Of a stretch of 64,000 nucleotides of DNA, positions 37,093-45,226 are shown one piece after another. Below the pieces are notes generated by a model. The model was not told where the DNA came from and searched no databases. It saw only the letters and a list, made by a program, of their open reading frames with translations. Within the stretch, counting starts at the first letter, position 1. Every line of letters starts with the position of its first letter. The stretch is taken from NCBI GenBank assembly GCA_046351395.1, contig JAXLYP010000027.1:62001-126000 (forward strand). The letters are read 5' to 3'. The DNA comes from CAYYKK01 sp046351395. GTDB lineage: Bacteria; Myxococcota_A; Polyangia; Polyangiales; Polyangiaceae. The translations under genes were made by a program, and so were the position numbers.

Positions 37093-37737
37093 TCAGTAGC
37101 AACCACCGCCCTGCGCGCACGCGAAGACCGCTACGGCGAGGAGCAAACCGACGGCGGTGGTCTTCACGCCGATCGAATAGCGAAGGTGGAGCCGCGTGTC
37201 GTACGTCGACCAGCTCGGCTCGACCGACGCGTAGACGCCGAGCGCGCCGTGGAGGCTCAGCCCGGCCTCTCCATAGACGCCCACGCGGTTCCGCTCGTCG
37301 TGCGCGGTCGGCACGACGACCATCGGACCGACGGCCGCGTCCAACATCAGGAACGGGTAGCCGGGGCCGAACCACCAGCGGCTCCGCAGCCCGAGCACGA
37401 GGTCGACGGACGCGTCGCGGTTCGGATCGTTGAACGAGTCCGTCGCGAGCACGTCGAGCACGGGGCCGAGGTGCAGCGTGGGGAGGGTCGGCGTCTGGAA
37501 GAAATACCCCGCCTCGACCCCGAACCTCGGCTCGAACGTGCGGCCATTCGAAACCGCGGAGAGGGTCGCGTCGAGCGTGACGGTCTGCTTGCAGCCCGGG
37601 CTCGGGAACACGAGGCCGATCCCCACGTCCTTGCCGATCACGCACGGCAGCTTGTCCGGTTCGTCCGCTCGCGCGGCGCGGGTGGAGAGGAGCGCGACGC
37701 CTGCTGCCGCGATCGCGGTGCGCTTCGGTATCCGCAT
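37093..37737 (-). CDS. Secreted protein with outer-membrane beta-barrel character
   Basis: A 214-aa protein with a cleavable signal (AAAGVALLSTRAARA, about residues 10-24) and a strand-rich body with alternating polar/hydrophobic residues (LDATLSAVSNGRTFEPRFGVEAGYFF, DLVLGLRSRWWFG, GVYGEAGLSLHGALGVYASVEP) ending in a hydrophobic segment and GGGCY. The alternation suggests a small eight-strand barrel or a DUF3575-like protein. It follows the GAF-domain gene by 26 bases on the same strand. Confidence 0.55.
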   Translation of the reverse strand: MRIPKRTAIAAAGVALLSTRAARADEPDKLPCVIGKDVGIGLVFPSPGCKQTVTLDATLSAVSNGRTFEPRFGVEAGYFFQTPTLPTLHLGPVLDVLATDSFNDPNRDASVDLVLGLRSRWWFGPGYPFLMLDAAVGPMVVVPTAHDERNRVGVYGEAGLSLHGALGVYASVEPSWSTYDTRLHLRYSIGVKTTAVGLLLAVAVFACAQGGGCY

Positions 37738-37763
37738 AAGGAAGTGCGGTTAGCCTAGCAGTG

Positions 37764-38495
37764 TCAGGCCGCGGCGCCCGCGGCGAGCCGCGCTTCGACG
37801 ACCCGCAGGATCGCGCCGAGCGCGCGGGCGTCCGACGCGCGGAACGCCCGCTCGGTGCGGCCGATCTCGATCATCGCGGCGATGCGCGCGCCGACGAACA
37901 CGGGCGCCATCGCGACGCCGATCACCTCGCCCGCGCTCCCGCCGAGGCGCGACGCGGCGACGTGGAACGCGTGGTGCTCGCGCGCGTCACCGACGGCGAG
38001 GAGGCGCGCGCGGGCGGCCTTCGCGAGCTCGTCGCGCTCGAGCACGGGCGCGCCGATCCGCCCGGCGGCCCCGGTCCCCCAGGCGATTCGCGTCACGGGC
38101 GTCGCGCGGTCCGGCTCGAACCGGTGGACGAAGCCGAACTCCGCGCCGAGCCGCTGGGCGGCGACGCGAAGTCCGAGCGCGAGCGTCTCCTTCGGGTCGT
38201 CCGAGAGCCGTAGGAGGGCCTCTTCGGCGAGGCTACGGGTCGCCCCGAGGCGCTTCGACCGCTCGAACGCGGTCTCGTCGAGGAGACGGACCTCGCGCAG
38301 CTCGCCGAGTCGACGCCACGCGGCGCGCGCGCGGGGGCGGGCGTGCACGCTGCGCGAGAGGCCGTGCCGCGCGTGCTCCACGAGGTGCTCCGTGCTCAGC
38401 GGGCCGGCGGTGCGTCCTCCCTCGGAGACGAGCCAGAGCGGCGGCGCGACGGGCCGAGCGCCCATCGGGACCCAGGTTCGGGGAGGAGGCACCAT
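37764..38495 (-). CDS. GAF-domain protein with N-terminal GYF_2-like segment
   Basis: A 243-aa soluble protein. The first ~60 residues (PLWLVSEGGRTAGPLSTEHL ... WRRL) resemble a GYF_2 domain. The remainder is a GAF-like sensor domain (DPKETLALGLRVAAQRLGAEFGFVHRF ... VIGVAMAPVFVGARIAAMIEIGR). No output domain is attached. I chose the ATG at 38495, since earlier starts would overlap the divergent pntA gene. Ligand unknown. Confidence 0.6.
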   Translation of the reverse strand: MVPPPRTWVPMGARPVAPPLWLVSEGGRTAGPLSTEHLVEHARHGLSRSVHARPRARAAWRRLGELREVRLLDETAFERSKRLGATRSLAEEALLRLSDDPKETLALGLRVAAQRLGAEFGFVHRFEPDRATPVTRIAWGTGAAGRIGAPVLERDELAKAARARLLAVGDAREHHAFHVAASRLGGSAGEVIGVAMAPVFVGARIAAMIEIGRTERAFRASDARALGAILRVVEARLAAGAAA

Positions 38496-38584
38496 GATCG
38501 AATTGTTCGGGTGGGCCGCGCTCGCGGCCAAGTTCCGGACAGTGCCGGGTTCCTTGTGTACCCTCCGGCTTCTCCACGCACCCG

Positions 38585-40273
38585 ATGAGCGACGCGACGA
38601 ACCATCCAACCACGCCAGAACGAGCGCCCGAAGCGCGGGCGATGATCGTGGGGATCCCGCGGGAGATCGGCGCGGGCGAGCGGCGCGTCGCGGCGACGCC
38701 GGAGACGACGAAGCGGCTCCTCAAGCTCGGCTTCGAGGTGAAGGTCGAGACGGGCGCGGGCGAGCTCGCCGCGTTCCAAGACAGCGATTTCGTCGCGGCG
38801 GGCGCGACGATCGAGGAGACGCCCGAGGCGCTCTGGCAGGGGTCGGACGTCGTCCTCAAGGTGCGCCCGCCGACGCTCGACGAGGTCGCGCTGCTGCGCG
38901 AGGGCGCGACGCTCATCTCGTTCATCTGGCCGCGGAAGAACCCCGAGCTCCTCGCCGCGCTGACCGCGCGCCGCGCGACCGCGCTCGGCATGGATCTCGT
39001 CCCGCGCATCACGCGCGCGCAGAAAATGGACGCGCTCTCGTCGATGGCGAACATCGCCGGGTACCGCGCGGTCATCGAGGCGGCGAGCTTCTTCGGTCGG
39101 TTCTTCACGGGGCAGATCACGGCCGCGGGGCAGGTGCCGCCCGCGCGCGTGCTCGTGATCGGCGCGGGAGTCGCCGGCCTCGCGGCGATCGGCGCGGCGC
39201 GCAGCCTCGGCGCGATCGTGCGCGCGTTCGACACGCGACCGGGCGTGAAGGAGCAGGTGGAGAGCATGGGCGCCGAGTTCCTCGACCTCGACTTCGAGGA
39301 GGAGGGCGGCGGCGAGGGCGGCTACGCGCGGGAGATGAGCCCCGCGTTCATCGCCGCGGAGATGGCCTTGTTCGCGGCCGAGACGCGCGAAGCCGACATC
39401 GTCATCACGACGGCGCTCATCCCCGGTAAGCCGGCGCCGATCCTCATCACGACCGACATGGTCGAGGCGATGAAGAAGGGCTCCGTCATCGTGGATCTCG
39501 CCGCGGAGAACGGCGGGAACTGCGCCGTGACGCAGCCCGAGAAGGTCGTCACCCACCGAGGGATCACGGTGATCGGCTTCGTCGACCTCCCGAGCCGCCT
39601 CGCCCCGACGGCGAGCCAGCTCTACGGCACGAACCTCTGCCACATGCTCGCGGACATGGGCGGCGGAAAGAACTTCCACGTCGACCTGGACGACGAGGTC
39701 ATCCGAGGCTCCCTCGTGGTGCACCAGGGCGAGGTGTGCTGGCCGCCGCCGCCGCCACCCCAGCGAGACAAGGACAAGGAGGCGCCCGTGCCGTCCCGCC
39801 GGTCGAGCCAGCGGCCCGGTCCTCCGTCGACCAAGCCCGTGGCGACCAAGGCTCACAAGCCCAGCGCGGGACACGGAGCGACCGCCGCGGGGGGGAAGCC
39901 GACCGCCTGGCCCCTCGTCGCCGGCGCCGTCCTCATCGCGCTCGCGAGCCGCTTCGCGCCGACCGAGTTCGTCGGTCACCTCACGGTGTTCGTCCTCTCC
40001 TGTTTTGTGGGCTGGCAGGTCGTGTGGAGCGTGACGCCCGCGCTCCACACCCCGCTCATGAGCGTGACGAACGCGATCAGCGGGATCATCCTGGTCGGCG
40101 GGATGCTCCACGTGTCGGGCTCGGTCACCTCGCCCGCGACCCTCCTCGGCGCGATCGCGCTGCTCCTCGCGACCATCAACGTCGCGGGCGGCTTCCTCGT
40201 CACGCAGCGCATGCTGAAGATGTTCTCGCGCTCGAGCTCGACCGACGATTCGCCGAGCGGAGGGGACGCTTGA
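38585..40273 (+). CDS. pntA: NAD(P) transhydrogenase subunit alpha (fused domain I and membrane part)
   Basis: A 562-aa subunit of the proton-translocating transhydrogenase that couples hydride transfer from NADH to NADP+ with proton entry. Residues ~20-390 form the NAD(H)-binding domain I (VGIPREIGAGERRVAATPET, GAGVAGLAAIGAARSLGA, ADIVITTALIPGKPAP). A Pro/Lys-rich linker of about 60 residues leads to four membrane helices near the end. It is about 50 aa longer than the E. coli protein because of the linker. Its stop overlaps the pntB start (TTGA). It shares an 89-base divergent promoter region with the GAF gene. Confidence 0.95.
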   Translation: MSDATNHPTTPERAPEARAMIVGIPREIGAGERRVAATPETTKRLLKLGFEVKVETGAGELAAFQDSDFVAAGATIEETPEALWQGSDVVLKVRPPTLDEVALLREGATLISFIWPRKNPELLAALTARRATALGMDLVPRITRAQKMDALSSMANIAGYRAVIEAASFFGRFFTGQITAAGQVPPARVLVIGAGVAGLAAIGAARSLGAIVRAFDTRPGVKEQVESMGAEFLDLDFEEEGGGEGGYAREMSPAFIAAEMALFAAETREADIVITTALIPGKPAPILITTDMVEAMKKGSVIVDLAAENGGNCAVTQPEKVVTHRGITVIGFVDLPSRLAPTASQLYGTNLCHMLADMGGGKNFHVDLDDEVIRGSLVVHQGEVCWPPPPPPQRDKDKEAPVPSRRSSQRPGPPSTKPVATKAHKPSAGHGATAAGGKPTAWPLVAGAVLIALASRFAPTEFVGHLTVFVLSCFVGWQVVWSVTPALHTPLMSVTNAISGIILVGGMLHVSGSVTSPATLLGAIALLLATINVAGGFLVTQRMLKMFSRSSSTDDSPSGGDA

Positions 40274-41682
40274 GCTGGCTGTTCGGCTCGGGGCCCGGCC
40301 TGTCGACGGGGCTGTACCTCGTCGCGGCGATGCTGTTCATCCAGTCCCTCGGCGGGCTCTCGCAGCAGACGAGCGCGCGGCGAGGGAACCTCTACGGCGT
40401 CGCCGGGATGCTGCTCGCGATCGGGGTGACGATCGCGAACCTCTCGAGCGGATACGCGGTCGCGGCGGGCGCGCTCGCGGTCGGCACGGTCGTGGGCGCC
40501 GCGCTCGCCCAGCGCGTCGCGATGACGAGCATGCCCGAGCTCGTCGCCGTGCTGCACTCGTTCGTCGGGCTCGCGGCGGTGTTCGTCGGCTTCGCGAGCT
40601 ACCTCGCGCCCGGTGACGTGCCCGCGAGCGGCCGAACGCTCCACCTCGTCGAGACGTTCATCGGGGTGCTGGTCGGCGCGGTGACGTTCACCGGATCGCT
40701 CGTCGCGTTCGGCAAGCTGCGCGGCTCCATCGGATCGAAGCCGTTCATGATCCCGGCCCGTCACGCGGTGAACGCGCTCGCGCTCGCGAGCTGCCTCGGG
40801 CTCCTCGCGCCGTTCATCCTCGCGGCGGGCACGAGCGGTCTGTGGGCGCTCGCCGCGATGACGGGGATCTCGTCGCTCCTCGGGGCGCACCTCGTCATGG
40901 CGATCGGCGGCGCGGACATGCCCGTCGTCGTCAGCGTGTTGAACAGCTACTCGGGCTGGGCCGCGGCGGCGGCGGGCTTCATGCTCGGCAACGATCTCCT
41001 GATCACGACGGGCGCGCTCGTCGGATCGAGCGGGCTCATCCTCAGCATCATCATGTGCCGCGCGATGAACCGTTCCATCGTGAGCGTGATCTTCGGCGGC
41101 TTCGGCGCGGCGGAGGGGGCCGCGCCCGCGCCGAGCGCGACGCCGAAGGGGGAGACGGTCGCGATCGACGCGGCCGAGGTGTCGAAGCTCCTCGCCGAGG
41201 CGAAGTCGATCGTCGTCGTCCCCGGCTACGGCATGGCCGTCGCGAAGGCGCAGCACCCGCTCTACGAGATCGCGCAGCGCCTTCGGAAGCGCGGAAAGAC
41301 CGTGCGGTTCGCGATTCACCCGGTCGCTGGGCGTCTCCCGGGTCACATGAACGTGCTGCTCGCGGAGGCCCGAGTCCCGTACGACGTCGTCCTCGAGATG
41401 GACGAGGTGAACCCCGATCTCGCAGAGACGGACGTCGTGCTCGTCGTCGGAGCGAACGACATCGTGAACCCGAGCGCGCTCGACGATCCGTCGAGCCCCA
41501 TCTACGGCATGCCGGTGCTCGAGGTCTGGAGGTCGAAGCGCGTCGTCGTCACGAAGCGCGGGATGGCCGCTGGCTACGCGGGGATCGAGAACCCGCTCTT
41601 CTTCCACGAGTCCTGCCGCATGCTGTTCGGGGACGCGAAGAAGTCGATGGATGCGATCCTCGCTGCGCTCCCAGATCGCTGA
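40270..41682 (+). CDS. pntB: NAD(P) transhydrogenase subunit beta
   Basis: A 470-aa subunit with about nine membrane helices (residues 1-270) and the NADP(H)-binding domain III at the C-terminus (VVVPGYGMAVAKAQHPLYEIA, GRLPGHMNVLLAEARVPYD, VGANDIVNPSA). The start is a TTG at 40270 that overlaps the pntA stop by four bases (TTGA); no better start exists near the first helix. Length matches the family (about 462 aa). Confidence 0.95.
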   Translation: MSWLFGSGPGLSTGLYLVAAMLFIQSLGGLSQQTSARRGNLYGVAGMLLAIGVTIANLSSGYAVAAGALAVGTVVGAALAQRVAMTSMPELVAVLHSFVGLAAVFVGFASYLAPGDVPASGRTLHLVETFIGVLVGAVTFTGSLVAFGKLRGSIGSKPFMIPARHAVNALALASCLGLLAPFILAAGTSGLWALAAMTGISSLLGAHLVMAIGGADMPVVVSVLNSYSGWAAAAAGFMLGNDLLITTGALVGSSGLILSIIMCRAMNRSIVSVIFGGFGAAEGAAPAPSATPKGETVAIDAAEVSKLLAEAKSIVVVPGYGMAVAKAQHPLYEIAQRLRKRGKTVRFAIHPVAGRLPGHMNVLLAEARVPYDVVLEMDEVNPDLAETDVVLVVGANDIVNPSALDDPSSPIYGMPVLEVWRSKRVVVTKRGMAAGYAGIENPLFFHESCRMLFGDAKKSMDAILAALPDR

Positions 41683-41876
41683 GCCCAACGCGCGCTGGAG
41701 CCCCGATCATGTCGAAACGCCCACGTACGCCCCTGATTTCGGGTAGACCCGCGCGGCGTCGCCGCTCCGCTCCTCGGAGGACGAGGCCTCGAGCTCGGGC
41801 GCATTCGTTCGGGTTGCCGTGAGATCCACTCTGGATGTGTCAGGATCGCGCGCGCTGATTTGAGAGCCCAAGTTCG

Positions 41877-42248
41877 ATGAACGTCCCCCTCCTCGTCTCG
41901 CTCGCCCCGCTGATCCTCGTCTACGGCTGCGGGAGCAGCCAGAGCACGTCGCCCAAGAACACGCGCCCGACGGGTGTGGACGACACCCAGGTCGCGCTCG
42001 ACCAGGCGAGCGCCGAGCTCGCGGACAGCGCGGCGCCGCCCGCGTCGAGCGGCGTCGAGAGGGATCCGGGCGCGCCCATGGGCGCCCCGAACGTCTGCGA
42101 CGAGAGGTTCTCGAACGATCGCGTGATCACGCCCGACTCGGACAGCGCGAACCGACGCGCGCCGACGCCGGAGGACGCGATCCGCGAGGGCCTCACGTGC
42201 TACGTCGCGATGCGCGACACGCACTCGAGCTGGTGCTGCAAGCGCTGA
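41877..42248 (+). CDS. Small lipoprotein
   Basis: A 123-aa lipoprotein: signal and lipobox (LILVYGC, C18), Ser/Thr/Ala-rich middle and a short C-terminal domain with three or four cysteines (NVCDERF, GLTCYVAM, WCCKR). The ATG at 41877 has no strong Shine-Dalgarno. The 194-base gap before it includes an Arg-rich 37-codon frame (41709-41822) that I do not count as a gene. Function unknown. Confidence 0.5.
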   Translation: MNVPLLVSLAPLILVYGCGSSQSTSPKNTRPTGVDDTQVALDQASAELADSAAPPASSGVERDPGAPMGAPNVCDERFSNDRVITPDSDSANRRAPTPEDAIREGLTCYVAMRDTHSSWCCKR

Positions 42249-42251
42249 CGG

Positions 42252-42653
42252 TCACTTCGAGACGCGCAGCGCGACGACGTGCACGATCGTCGCGAGCGTG
42301 ATCAGCGACGCCGTGATGACGTGAGTGCGGCGCTTGGACGGTCGGTCGCGCAGCTTGGGCTCGCGGAGCCGGAGGCCCACGCCCACGTGCGCGAACAGCA
42401 GAAAGAACCCGGCCGCGCCGGGCGCGAACGCGACGGCGCCCGCGTCGATCGCGCTCTCGGAGCCGAGGGCGCCGAGGACGGCGAGCGTGTGGACCAGCGC
42501 GATCGCCGCGACGCCGAGACCCATCGCGACGTGGAGCGAGATCGGCCTCGACCCCGGGACGGCGCGCTTGCCCGCGCGCAACCGGTAGGCGAGCGGGACG
42601 AGCCCCGCGAGGAGGATGCACCCCGCCGCGATCCAGCCGATCCAGAGCGCCAA
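42252..42653 (-). CDS. Small four-helix membrane protein
   Basis: A 133-aa protein with four hydrophobic segments (about residues 4-24, 40-63, 70-92, 110-130). Histidines fall in or beside several helices (ISLHVAMG, IALVHTLAV, LLFAHVGVG, IVHVVAL), which could suit a b-type haem, but no family is claimed. The start is a TTG at 42653, justified by a perfect aggagg five bases upstream. It lies 10 bases beyond the lipoprotein gene before it, so the two are cotranscribed. Confidence 0.6.
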   Translation of the reverse strand: MALWIGWIAAGCILLAGLVPLAYRLRAGKRAVPGSRPISLHVAMGLGVAAIALVHTLAVLGALGSESAIDAGAVAFAPGAAGFFLLFAHVGVGLRLREPKLRDRPSKRRTHVITASLITLATIVHVVALRVSK

Positions 42654-42658
42654 CGCGG

Positions 42659-42664
42659 CCTCCT
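42659..42664 (-). promoter_or_regulatory. Perfect Shine-Dalgarno that selects a TTG start
   Basis: The minus strand reads aggagg, then five bases, then TTG at 42653. It overlaps the stop codon of the upstream lipoprotein gene, a typical coupled arrangement, and argues that the rare TTG is the real start of the four-helix membrane protein. Confidence 0.75.
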
Positions 42665-43197
42665 CAGGTCCTCGGCCGGAACTGGATCGGGATCTCGACG
42701 TGGGTCTCCACGCCGCCCTGCGGCGGCCGGAACTTCGCCTTCTGGACGACGGCCATCGCGCACGACACGACGACCGCCGAGAGGCCGACGTTCTCCTTGA
42801 TCGAGACGGTCTTCACCTCCCCCGTCGGGAGGAGCACGACGTCGAACCGGACGGTCCCGCCCGCCTTCGGATCCGCGACGAGCGCGTCGTCGAAGCAGAC
42901 CTTGAACGACGGCTGGAGCTTCGTCACGACCTCCGCGGGTTCGCCTGGATCCGGGGGCGCGACCGGCGCCGCGCTGGTTTGAGCAGGAGGTGCCGTGGGC
43001 GCGAGGGTCATCGCCGGGCGCGCGGAAGCGGTGGTGTTCATCCCGATCACGCCCGGCGGCGTGTCCTGCCCGTAGAGGCCGGGGGCGGTCGGGCGTGGGA
43101 ACGGAGGCGCCACAGCGCCGTCGGCCTCGACCGCGGGGCCGCTGCACCCCGCAGCGAGGAAGAGGAGGGCGAGGACTGGGCGGGCGCGCGGCGACAT
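42664..43197 (-). CDS. Lipoprotein with TonB-like/AgmX-PglI C-terminal domain
   Basis: A 177-aa lipoprotein (LAAGC lipobox, C18). A Pro/Ala-rich spacer with TPPGVIGMN leads to a C-terminal ~80-residue domain (QPSFKVCFDDALVADPKAGGTVRFDVVLLPTGEV ... VVQKAKFRPPQGG). It resembles the AgmX/PglI C-terminal and TonB-C folds found in myxobacterial gliding proteins. Two cysteines are positioned for a disulfide. ATG at 43197. Role inferred as an envelope adaptor only. Confidence 0.65.
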   Translation of the reverse strand: MSPRARPVLALLFLAAGCSGPAVEADGAVAPPFPRPTAPGLYGQDTPPGVIGMNTTASARPAMTLAPTAPPAQTSAAPVAPPDPGEPAEVVTKLQPSFKVCFDDALVADPKAGGTVRFDVVLLPTGEVKTVSIKENVGLSAVVVSCAMAVVQKAKFRPPQGGVETHVEIPIQFRPRT

Positions 43198-43211
43198 GGA
43201 GTGACCGGAGC

Positions 43212-44222
43212 TTAGCGCACCGTGCGCTCGGGCATGCGCGTGCGCGCCTCGTGCGGCGTCGTCCCGGTCCACCTGCGGAACGCGCGGTAGAACGCGGCCT
43301 TGTCCGCGTAGCCGAGGAGCGCGCCGACCTCCGCGATCGACAGGCCGGCGCGGAGCCACGCGTGGGAGAGGCGCGTACGCTCGCCCTCGACGATCGAACC
43401 GAACGCCTCCCCTTCTTCGGCGAGGCGCCGCTGCAACGTGCGTGCGGGGACACCGAGGGCGTCCGCCACCGTCACGAGGGAGGCGTCCCCGAGGATCGTC
43501 CCGCGCGCGGTCGCGGCTCGGACGCGATCGCGAAACGAGGCCCCGGGGTGGATCCCGATGGTGAGGAGCGCCGCCTCCGGCATCGGCGCGTCGAGCGCGG
43601 ACGCGCCGAGCAGGACGGAGGAGCGGCCCGCCCCCCACGTGACCGGAGCGCCGAGCACGCCCTCGAGCGCGGCCCTTCGCGGGGTTGCATCGTAGGCGAG
43701 CGTCACGCCGAGGGGCGGCGCGTCCGGCGAGACGAACCGAGACGCGAGCCCGATCTCGACGAGCGCGCACTCCGTCACGATCTCGTGCGCGCGGCGATGC
43801 GCGGAGCCGGGCGGCGCGGGCGCGAAGAAGATCCGATCGCGCTCGCGGCGGAAGCGATCGCCGTCGCCCCAGAGCGACTGCACGGCGAACGCGCGGTCGA
43901 ACCCCGCGCGAAGCGTGGGCGCGGCGAGCATGACGAGCCCGGCCGCGTCGTAGGTCTCGAGGTCCCGCGTGAACGCGAGCTCCACGCCGAGCGTCGCGAC
44001 GTCGGGGCCGAGCGCGCCGTCCAACGCCTCGACGAACGCGTCGCTCGCGGAGACCTCGATCCGCGCGTCCGGATCTCCGAGCGCGGCCGGGTCGATGCCC
44101 GAGGCGCGCGCGAGCCTGTCCGCGCCCAGGCCCTTCTTCTGCGCGAGCGCGTGGACACGCTTCACCATCCGCGCGGAGACGGTGCGGGGCTCGGCTCGGC
44201 TCGATCTGGCGTGAATGGACAC
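43212..44222 (-). CDS. AraC-family transcriptional regulator with arabinose-binding-like N-terminal domain
   Basis: A 336-aa regulator. The N-terminal ~190 residues match the domain found in OruR/ArgR-type AraC proteins (LARASGIDPAALGDPDARI, near the start). The C-terminal HTH_18 has both helix-turn-helix motifs (VADALGVPARTLQRRLAEEG and SIAEVGALLGYADKAAFYRAF), ending TGTTPHEAR. GTG start at 44222. The divergent esterase gene starts 35 bases away and is the obvious candidate target. Confidence 0.88.
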   Translation of the reverse strand: MSIHARSSRAEPRTVSARMVKRVHALAQKKGLGADRLARASGIDPAALGDPDARIEVSASDAFVEALDGALGPDVATLGVELAFTRDLETYDAAGLVMLAAPTLRAGFDRAFAVQSLWGDGDRFRRERDRIFFAPAPPGSAHRRAHEIVTECALVEIGLASRFVSPDAPPLGVTLAYDATPRRAALEGVLGAPVTWGAGRSSVLLGASALDAPMPEAALLTIGIHPGASFRDRVRAATARGTILGDASLVTVADALGVPARTLQRRLAEEGEAFGSIVEGERTRLSHAWLRAGLSIAEVGALLGYADKAAFYRAFRRWTGTTPHEARTRMPERTVR

Positions 44223-44257
44223 TCGTCTCGGATCCCCGCGGGCGCTCTAACAGGAAC

Positions 44258-45226
44258 ATGCGCCAGTTGCGACTCGTGTTCGGTGCCTGGTGGGCGACCC
44301 TTCTCCGGCGCCTCCGGAAGGGCCCTCGGCGTCCTGGATGGGGCTTCGTCTTCGAGTTCGTGATCGAGCTCCTCCGACGGGACTGGCAGGAGCTCCGCGC
44401 GTGGGACGCGCCGTCGGTTCGGAGGGAGCTCTCGCGGAAGCCGATGCCGAAATCCGCGACGAAGCGGGTGCGCCGGGCGGAGCTCGATCTCGACGGCGTG
44501 CGCGCGGTCGACGTCACGCCGCCGGAGCTCCGAACGGACGTCGTGATCCTGTACCTCCACGGAGGCTCGTATCTCTTCGGGTCCCCCGAGACGCACGCGG
44601 ACGTCGCGGCTCGCCACGCGATCGCGGCGGGCGCCCGCGTCGTCGTCCCGGAGTATCGTCTCGCGCCCGAGCACCCCTACCCGGCCGCCCTGGACGACGC
44701 GGCGCGCGCCTTCGCCGCCCTCGTGCGCTCGGGCGTCCCGCCGGAGCGCGTCGCGATCGTGGGGGAGTCCGCGGGCGGAGGGCTCACGGTCCTCCTCGCG
44801 CTTCGCCTCGCGGCCGCGGGGACACCGCCGCGCGCGATCGCCGCGCTCTCCCCCTGGATGGATCTGTCCGCGTCAAAGCCGTCCACCGAGACCCAGGACG
44901 ACGACTACGGCGACCGCGACATGCTCCTCGCGCATGCGCGGCAGTTCGCCTCCGCCCTCCCGCTCGATGATCCCCGCGTGTCGCCGCTCTTCGCAGATCT
45001 CGCGGGCCTCCCGCGCACCCTCGTGCAGGTGGGCACCGCCGAGCGCCTCCTCGACGAGGCGACCGCGTTCGCCGAGCGCGCGAAGTCCGCAGGGGTCGAT
45101 GCGACGCTCGACCTGCTCCCCGAGATGCCGCACGCGCCACACCTCCTCGCCGAGTGGTGCGGTGAGGGTCAGCGCGCGATCGAGCGCGCCGCCCGCTTCC
45201 TCACTTCTTCGGACTCCGCGAGATGA
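44258..45226 (+). CDS. HSL-family alpha/beta-hydrolase (esterase/lipase)
   Basis: A 322-aa serine hydrolase of the hormone-sensitive-lipase type. Visible are the oxyanion-hole HGG (YLHGGSYLFGSP), nucleophile GESAGG, and acid/base residues in the C-terminal part (DEATAFAERAK region; HAPHLL). No signal peptide. ATG at 44258. It diverges from the AraC gene and its 3' end overlaps the convergent flippase gene by 26 bases. Confidence 0.9.
   Translation: MRQLRLVFGAWWATLLRRLRKGPRRPGWGFVFEFVIELLRRDWQELRAWDAPSVRRELSRKPMPKSATKRVRRAELDLDGVRAVDVTPPELRTDVVILYLHGGSYLFGSPETHADVAARHAIAAGARVVVPEYRLAPEHPYPAALDDAARAFAALVRSGVPPERVAIVGESAGGGLTVLLALRLAAAGTPPRAIAALSPWMDLSASKPSTETQDDDYGDRDMLLAHARQFASALPLDDPRVSPLFADLAGLPRTLVQVGTAERLLDEATAFAERAKSAGVDATLDLLPEMPHAPHLLAEWCGEGQRAIERAARFLTSSDSAR

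Noticed and set aside
41709..41822. 37-codon Arg-rich frame between pntB and a lipoprotein gene
   Set aside because: No Shine-Dalgarno, low-complexity composition typical of non-coding GC-rich DNA, no family resemblance.
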